43,399 bases of DNA from Chara braunii (lineage: Eukaryota > Streptophyta > Charophyceae > Charales > Characeae), in contig BFEA01001118.1 in the NCBI GenBank assembly GCA_003427395.1, positions 14,460 to 57,858 on the forward strand. Direction: 5' to 3'. Positions 38,270-43,399 of this stretch are shown one piece after another. A program made the position numbers and the translations under genes. The notes beneath the pieces were generated by a model that ran no database searches, was not told the origin of the DNA, and saw only the letters and a list, made by a program, of their open reading frames with translations. Numbering within the stretch: the first letter of the stretch is position 1; every line of letters starts with the position of its first letter.

Positions 38270-40747
38270 CTAGTGCTTTTTGTCGTTATATCGGGCGAGG
38301 AGTGGGGAGATTCCTTCGTACAGGGTCTGAAGGGGTTCCAAGGAATCAACCATCCTCGAAATTTGTACGAGGGGTTCACCCAAAATCATCACCTTGGTCC
38401 TTTGGATGTTCCGACTGGTTAGATGCATCATTCTTGCGATAGTTTTGGGCGGCGGGTAACAAATACGCTGTCGTGCTAGCTTCAGGATTTCTGGATAACT
38501 TTCGTCACTGCTATCTGCATCCCTCGATGAGGGCTTATCGTCTGCGGAGTCTTCCCAGGTAATCATATGAAGAGTCTCAGGTAACATCGGCGAAACTCGC
38601 GGGATTGCGTTGATGGTAGTACGAAGGGTCAGTCTCATAGGTACAACATAGGGATTTCCTCCCGTATTTCGGAGGATGATTGACCGTCGCTCGAAATCCA
38701 GGTTCGCTCGTAATGCCACAAGAGCGTGAAAACCGAAAAGAACATCGTAGGTGTTTACATCTAATACCACGACATCTCCTAGTGCATGCACCTTTCCCAA
38801 TCGGAAAGTGACGTTGGTCATCCGTCCCACTGTTTTAATCTTCTCGTCGTCTGCCGAAACGAGCTGGTCCTTCTCCATAAGCATGATCAGGTCGTTTTTC
38901 CTACCTGCCCTCTCAACTACTCTCAGTGAGATAGCCAAAACAACAGCTCCCGGATCAATGATTGCATTGTACGAAATTCCCCATATTTCAATATCGCATT
39001 CTGCAGATTTCCACTTGATGGGTTTAATCCGTAGGAAATGGTCGTCTTTTTGTATTAATCCTACCCGTATTGGATCCGTCGTGCCAGCAGTGTTGTCCTC
39101 GGGCATGGGACTTTTAGCCTTTACGTTAGTGGTTCGGGTGAGGGCGAATCGTTTTCGTTTTTTCTTGCAGTGCTGTAGCATCCGCTCATTAGCCTGTTCG
39201 GAAATCGAGAGCAGATGGCCGATCGGAAGGGCTCGGATAATGTTCAACACATCGATTTCCCCTGTGACGAAGGTGGGTCCTCCCGACTCCATCTCTCTGG
39301 GAGAAGGTCGCCACTCCGCCACTTCTTTCTGTTCTGGCGCCGGTCGGATCGTTCCAATCATTCCAAGCCCAGGATATCCAAGCGACATATACTGATCTAA
39401 TGGGATGAGCTCAGCGGCTTCTTCCGTGGTTGCCAACGCACTTCCCCCACCTTCCATCTCTTCCATCAGAGCTCCTACCCGTCCAGGTCCGTTAGTGATA
39501 GGAGTTGCGGCCATTGGTGCAACTCCGACCCGTTGTTGCGGGGGTTGGTGGGGGCAATCACGGGCTAGATGCCCTGGCTGATGGCATGCATAATAGACAT
39601 CCAGATTGCTTGCGGCTCCTCCGAGAACAAGCACCTGGGCCAATCCTTGTTGAATCGGAGGGGCACGCACGGCGATGGGCCGCATGTTTCTCATCATGGC
39701 TTCTAACCGAGCGTCGTGCTCTCGCTGTTCCTTTTTGCTCTCCTGGATTAGGCTAATTAACATTTTGGTTAGTTCGAAGATGGCAATAGATTCATTGGTT
39801 CTTACAGGATTCTCAATTGGTGGAGGGGGTGCCGTTCTTACAGATGTTGGCATCACAGGAACATGGACACTCGGGATCTCACTTGAGGTCGGTCGATTAG
39901 GGCCCACCTGTTCTAGATAGGTGACTGAGCAAGACACAAATCCCATATTTTCGAACTTGTTCTGCAATGCGGCCAGCTCAGCTCTCGCCCTTGCAAGTTC
40001 AGACGAATCTTCTTCCCTAGAATAGTCTTCTCCTTCCAGGAAGTTCGCCGTGAACTTCCGTTCCATCTCTTCTGCAGCGGCCATGATCTGTTGCAGCGTG
40101 TGATTGATGGGGGAAAATTGCTTTCGCAGCTTCGCCCTTATCGTTCGGCTGCGAAGCCCATCAATAAACAAATCTCTCCCGACTTGCTCGCCTCGCTCAG
40201 TCTTCACAAACATTCGGTAGAACCGGTTTCGGTATTCTGCGACAGACTCGAGAGGTTTTTGCACTGAGTCCTTGATCATGTAAAGTGCTTGTGCTGGATG
40301 GACATAATCAAATCGATTCAGAAAATCCCATTCGAAGGTCAGGAGATCAACCCATACATAGGTTCTAAACCAATGATGAGCGTCTCCTCCATCAACCCAT
40401 ACATAGGTTCTAAACCAATGATGAGCGTCTCCTCCTAATTGAGCAGAAATGTTTCCCTGAGCTTTGTTATCATTATACTGCTGTGCTCGGAGCGTGGCCA
40501 ACCATGCTCCTGCGAGATGATGTGCTGGGTCGAATAGATAAAGATCAGGTGGCGTTATGGGAGCCCGTGCTCGTGGGGCGGGTTGATTAGGATTTGGCTG
40601 ATTAGCATTCTCTTGCGGATTCGGGTTCTGTACATTAGCATTCATGTTGGCTGCCCGTCGATTAGTCGATCTGCTTCGGGTGATGACGGGGTCGCATCTA
40701 TGCGCGTTCCGGGGTGGAGCCCGCCCTCGGTTAGGCATGTCGCCCAA
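38270..40747 (-). CDS. Gypsy gag with C-terminal protease
   Basis: 825 codons from an ATG 36 bp after the primer-binding site. A basic, Asn/Pro-rich start precedes a retrotransposon gag (capsid) domain at about 75-260, including WDFLNRFDYVHP and a long coiled-coil-like helix. A zinc knuckle lies at 385-398, but its first cysteine is Tyr385 (YYACHQPGHLARDC). The aspartic protease at about 585-690 has DPGA at Asp598 where DSG or DTG is normal. A perfect 45-bp tandem duplication repeats 15 residues within the capsid region. The TAG end is in frame with pol, so Gag-Pol could be made by readthrough, or the stop is a mutation. Confidence 0.85.
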   Translation of the reverse strand: MGDMPNRGRAPPRNAHRCDPVITRSRSTNRRAANMNANVQNPNPQENANQPNPNQPAPRARAPITPPDLYLFDPAHHLAGAWLATLRAQQYNDNKAQGNISAQLGGDAHHWFRTYVWVDGGDAHHWFRTYVWVDLLTFEWDFLNRFDYVHPAQALYMIKDSVQKPLESVAEYRNRFYRMFVKTERGEQVGRDLFIDGLRSRTIRAKLRKQFSPINHTLQQIMAAAEEMERKFTANFLEGEDYSREEDSSELARARAELAALQNKFENMGFVSCSVTYLEQVGPNRPTSSEIPSVHVPVMPTSVRTAPPPPIENPVRTNESIAIFELTKMLISLIQESKKEQREHDARLEAMMRNMRPIAVRAPPIQQGLAQVLVLGGAASNLDVYYACHQPGHLARDCPHQPPQQRVGVAPMAATPITNGPGRVGALMEEMEGGGSALATTEEAAELIPLDQYMSLGYPGLGMIGTIRPAPEQKEVAEWRPSPREMESGGPTFVTGEIDVLNIIRALPIGHLLSISEQANERMLQHCKKKRKRFALTRTTNVKAKSPMPEDNTAGTTDPIRVGLIQKDDHFLRIKPIKWKSAECDIEIWGISYNAIIDPGAVVLAISLRVVERAGRKNDLIMLMEKDQLVSADDEKIKTVGRMTNVTFRLGKVHALGDVVVLDVNTYDVLFGFHALVALRANLDFERRSIILRNTGGNPYVVPMRLTLRTTINAIPRVSPMLPETLHMITWEDSADDKPSSRDADSSDESYPEILKLARQRICYPPPKTIARMMHLTSRNIQRTKVMILGEPLVQISRMVDSLEPLQTLYEGISPLLARYNDKKH
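40346..40435. repeat. Perfect 45-bp tandem duplication in gag
   Basis: 40346-40390 and 40391-40435 are identical, adding 15 residues (GGDAHHWFRTYVWVD) without shifting the frame. Its perfection indicates a late event, or an assembly duplication. Confidence 0.95.
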
Positions 40748-40783
40748 TTAGCGTGCTATTGATCCTAAGACCCAGCCACGTGT

Positions 40784-40798
40784 CGGGCTCCGATACCA
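40784..40798 (-). promoter_or_regulatory. Primer-binding site (initiator tRNA-Met-like)
   Basis: Minus-strand TGGTATCGGAGCCCG lies at the inner edge of the 5' LTR. The plant consensus complementary to initiator tRNA-Met begins TGGTATCAGAGCC, so one base differs in the first 13. It marks the right LTR as the 5' LTR and agrees with minus-strand gag-pol. Confidence 0.8.
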
Positions 40799-41009
40799 AC
40801 CTCACGCCCAACGCAACTTCCTGATCGAAGTTGGGTGTGGGCCTGGAAGTGCGAAAAAGGGGTGTGCCAAGGATTTTTGGGAAAGTGGGGGTGGAGTCCC
40901 AGGTCAGAACTGAGATCTCCTGTGGCAGAGTCTTTCGGGGGCACGAGTGCAATTTGGCAGAGAGGGCGGACCACCTCTGATCATAAGGCAGATGGTATGC
41001 GCGGGTCAC

Positions 41010-41504
41010 TCAAGGTCGGGCGAGCCATTGGTTCCGAGGATGGCGGTTCGCCGGAAAGTCCCTTCGGGGTGGGTGGGGTTCCGATGAGTCTGGCCGTCGG
41101 AAGTTGCCACGTGGCGTCGGACGTCGCGCATTCGGATTAGGCCTTCGGGATTCGGGGGCCCGCTGATCGCCGCGCCGTCGGCAATTTCCGCAAGGCCTGC
41201 TGGGCCAGTAGGGGGCTATGGCCTTCCACGGGATGACGAGGAGTTGGTGATACGGAAGAAGAAGCCGAGAGGGAGGAAAACTGGTGGAGATAACGACAAA
41301 TCCGGGTTGGGTGAAGTAGTGGGTGTGGTCCTGAGTGGGGAAATTAGAGCACCGAGGGTCGCTGGTGGTGGCGCAATGAAACTCCCTACGACACAGTCGA
41401 TTTTCTGTTAGGCAAGGGTATCTCTGCCGGAGGCTTTCCGCTATCCACGAGGTGAAATAATCCGGGTCGTACAACAACGACTCCGAGCGCTCTGAGCGTG
41501 TCAT
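41010..41504 (-). CDS. LTR-encoded ORF, 5' LTR copy
   Basis: 164 codons beginning MTRSERSE. It lies about 600 bp downstream of the TATA box (42108) and about 260 bp before the gag ATG, so it would be the first sizeable ORF of the element's RNA. It differs from the 3' LTR copy by a handful of residues but keeps all five cysteines and stays open. Upstream in-frame extension seen in the 3' LTR is lost here by a small deletion at about 41520, supporting MTRSER as the true start. Function unknown. Confidence 0.62.
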   Translation of the reverse strand: MTRSERSESLLYDPDYFTSWIAESLRQRYPCLTENRLCRREFHCATTSDPRCSNFPTQDHTHYFTQPGFVVISTSFPPSRLLLPYHQLLVIPWKAIAPYWPSRPCGNCRRRGDQRAPESRRPNPNARRPTPRGNFRRPDSSEPHPPRRDFPANRHPRNQWLARP

Positions 41505-42101
41505 TATGTCATCGCAGAGCTAAGACGCCTAAGGGCAGGTCTGTGCCGATTGCGATCACCGCGTGTGAGCACGTGCAGGCCGGTGTGAATCAAGTCGCGC
41601 TTACATGTGTTCGCCCGGGATGATTGCTCCGTCGCAGGCCCTGGATGGCCGTATCCAATCAGACAGTATTTTTGCCACTTGTATTGACGAATCGACACAC
41701 GGGGGCACGTGTAAATGCGCAGATCAAGTCGCGTTTACACGCGTCCTCGCGCGGCGTTCGCTGGGCTAGACATCCGACTATCTAATCACTCCGTAATTTT
41801 CGAATATGCAATATGCAATAGACACGACCGTCCAATCAAAAGATGAGCAAAAACGAGAACGGGATTACCGATTGCACAAAATTCGTACTCATGAGTGCAT
41901 CAAAGGCAACAAACAAAGGCAAAGGCAAGGATCCAGTAGCAAGACAAGCAACCAAACATGGCATCCATACATCCATTCATTCAGCAACATACACCCACAA
42001 TGCATCTGATATGAAATCGCGAAGATAAGTGTGAGCAAAAACCCAAGTCCAGATTCCGAAAAACAGAGAACAGGCGGATCGCGCGAAGCCGAAATCAAAA
42101 A

Positions 42102-42108
42102 TTATATA
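42102..42108 (-). promoter_or_regulatory. TATA box of 5' LTR
   Basis: TATATAA on the minus strand with a CT-repeat region (42178-42200) about 75 bp upstream. Transcription would start near 42075 and run through the LTR ORF into gag. Confidence 0.6.
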
Positions 42109-43173
42109 CACGAGACAGGAGGAAGAAAAGATAAAAGAAACAACAAATCCTCGTCCATCAACCTCAGCTCCCTCTTCCTCTCTCTCTCTCTCTCTCTCTC
42201 CGATGCGGATAGTCCGTCGTCGCGCACCAACCCGCGAAGTCGTCACCCCGCTTAGTCCTCCCGCACCCGACAGGTTCGCCCCCGCCCACAGTCCGTCGTG
42301 GCCCGCGTCAACCCCGCACGTTTGGCACCAGCTCGTCGGGTCGCCCGACTCCTGCTCTACTCACCTCTTACTTCGCTCGTGTGCCGACCCTCTCTGATCG
42401 CGCAACCCCGAGCTTCCAACAACTGGTTAAGAGAGCTAACTAATCGCGCAGCCGAAATTTATAGCGTGCATGCTTGCGCGAAGAACAAGGAATTACAAGG
42501 ATTTGGGAAAGAGGATTAGAGAAGGAGCGTCTGCGTTCTGCATGACCGGGCTGCGGCGTGGGGGACGTAGCCACTCTCCACGCATCGATCCGAGCATGCA
42601 GACCGTGGCTACAAAAACGCAGCAAAAGAAAAAGAAGGAGGGCGGGAAAGACGAAGTGCAAGAAGAAAGATACAGTTACAATGACGCCAACCCAAAATTA
42701 CATTTACACACCCGATTAAAGGCGCCAACTAATCAGAATTACGTTGCAGCCGCATAAAGAAGCGTATAAGCAAAAAAGCGTCGCGCGGCAAAAAAAAGTT
42801 ATAATTACAAAATTCCTAAATTCCTAACTAATGCGAAAAAGCAAAAGTACAGGCTCCGGAAGGAAAGTCTGAAATTCCGAGAGTCATCGGGGCTCGACAA
42901 AATTCGAAAAAGAATTCAAAAAGAAAATTCAAAAAGAACGAAGCAAATTCCCGCGCGATGTCCGCGCCCAAAAAGTTCTGAAACCGAACCAAAAGGAAAT
43001 GATGTCAATATTTAGCCATCCAAAAAGAATCGACGCAAAAGACGAAGAAGCGAGGGTACTGATGCGATTTCTCGTCCATTCCAATCTCTCGTAATTGGCC
43101 CTACCTTCCCAGCTTAGGACCCCTCATTGCAATCGTGCAGAAAGTCACGCGCTACAGAAAGTGGTTCGTCACA

Positions 43174-43399
43174 TCACAACAATCATAAGAACAATCAGCG
43201 GATCAAAGTGACAAGCAATGATGATAACTATGCAAAAATGACAAACATATTATTCCATCCCATACATGTAAGAGGGAAGATCGAGACAGAATGAGACATC
43301 ATACCAGGACCAATATTTAGACAAAGATGCCGAAGAGATTTAAGAGCGAATCGCTCGAGCCGAAATCAAAACTTATATACAAAGCGAAAGGAAAGGAAA
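43174..43399 (-). mobile_element. Older gypsy LTR, second part, continuing past the window
   Basis: After the younger element ends, sequence resembling the LTR interior resumes: the stretch GAGCGAATCGCTCGAGCC and GAAATCAAAACTTATATAC (about 43346-43376) matches the LTR segment before and at the TATA box. With 29209-30183 it forms one older LTR interrupted by 12,990 bp. The rest lies beyond the window. Confidence 0.75.

Larger units (their letters stand above)
30184..43173 (-). mobile_element. Ty3/gypsy LTR retrotransposon, about 13 kb
   Basis: Two related LTRs (30184-32633 and 40799-43173) enclose, in minus-strand order, a primer-binding site, gag with protease, reverse transcriptase-RNase H, integrase and an additional ORF3. 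The RT-RNase H-integrase order defines Ty3/gypsy. The LTR ends are TGTGACG and CGTCACA. No 5-bp target duplication is seen (ATTGC on the left, TCACA on the right). By eye the LTRs differ at roughly 4 percent in one 190-bp sample and by several indels, so the insertion is not recent. Several in-frame stops make it inactive. It sits inside an older related LTR. Confidence 0.92.
40799..43173 (-). repeat. Gypsy 5' LTR (2375 bp)
   Basis: Matches the 3' LTR along its length. The outer end is TGTGACGAACC (minus strand). At the inner end it joins the primer-binding site directly at GTGAGGT and lacks the last dozen bases (GGGGCGTCACA) present in the other LTR and in the old LTR. It also lacks about 75 bp of the U3-like region. 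Confidence 0.88.

Noticed and set aside
12257-38272. Reassigned stop codons as the reason for many in-frame stops
   Set aside because: TGA, TAG and TAA all occur both as interruptions and as proper gene ends, and frameshifts accompany them. Decay explains this better.

Overview
The window looks like repeat-rich nuclear DNA from a plant-lineage eukaryote. Support comes from a plant-type L1 LINE (DUF4283-like ORF1, APE endonuclease, RT, RVT zinc knuckle), a PIF/Harbinger DNA transposon with a separate Myb/SANT-like gene, a Ty3/gypsy element primed by an initiator-tRNA-Met-like site, U6 snRNA copies in the plant form, and CT/GA microsatellites. The style of the transposon ORFs and the scaffold gap recall a charophyte alga such as Chara. 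That species guess rests on recollection, not on a search.

Layout. 1-2780: intergenic simple repeats, a perfect 64-bp palindrome, a small inverted-repeat element. 2781-4346 (-): the only convincing host gene, a membrane-anchored protein with two rhodanese domains, the first lacking its cysteine. 4347-9345: intergenic, with tandem repeats, a second copy of the small inverted-repeat element, a tRNA-derived SINE and a polyadenylated U6 retrocopy. 10883-18222 (+): a nearly complete LINE whose ORF2 is open for 1423 codons, while ORF1 is cut once by an in-frame TGA; a 398-bp assembly gap lies in its 3' region. 18334-26498: a Harbinger transposon with exact ends (36/37-bp TIRs, TAA target duplication) carrying a transposase (one in-frame TAG), a Myb/SANT-like gene (decayed 5' part) and a third gene of unknown function (one frameshift). 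27917-28015: a second U6 copy. 29146-29201: a 15-bp target duplication around nothing but poly(A). 29209-43399: a minus-strand gypsy element (LTRs 30184-32633 and 40799-43173) inserted inside an older LTR of the same superfamily, whose two halves flank it.

The most interesting signal is in the gypsy element. All three LTR copies carry an open frame on the element's sense strand, downstream of a TATA box and upstream of gag. Between the old and young LTRs the frame shows mostly synonymous changes in its conserved blocks and keeps five cysteines, so it looks like a protein-coding gene inside an LTR. The element also has an extra gene after integrase (ORF3, with a long acidic tract), whose start overlaps the pol stop as ATGA, suggesting coupled translation.

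None of the three large elements is clearly intact. Each carries at least one in-frame stop, many of a type explicable by C-to-T change at CG or CHG sites. This suggests methylated, silenced elements supplying no function to the host. I see no operon-like host gene cluster.
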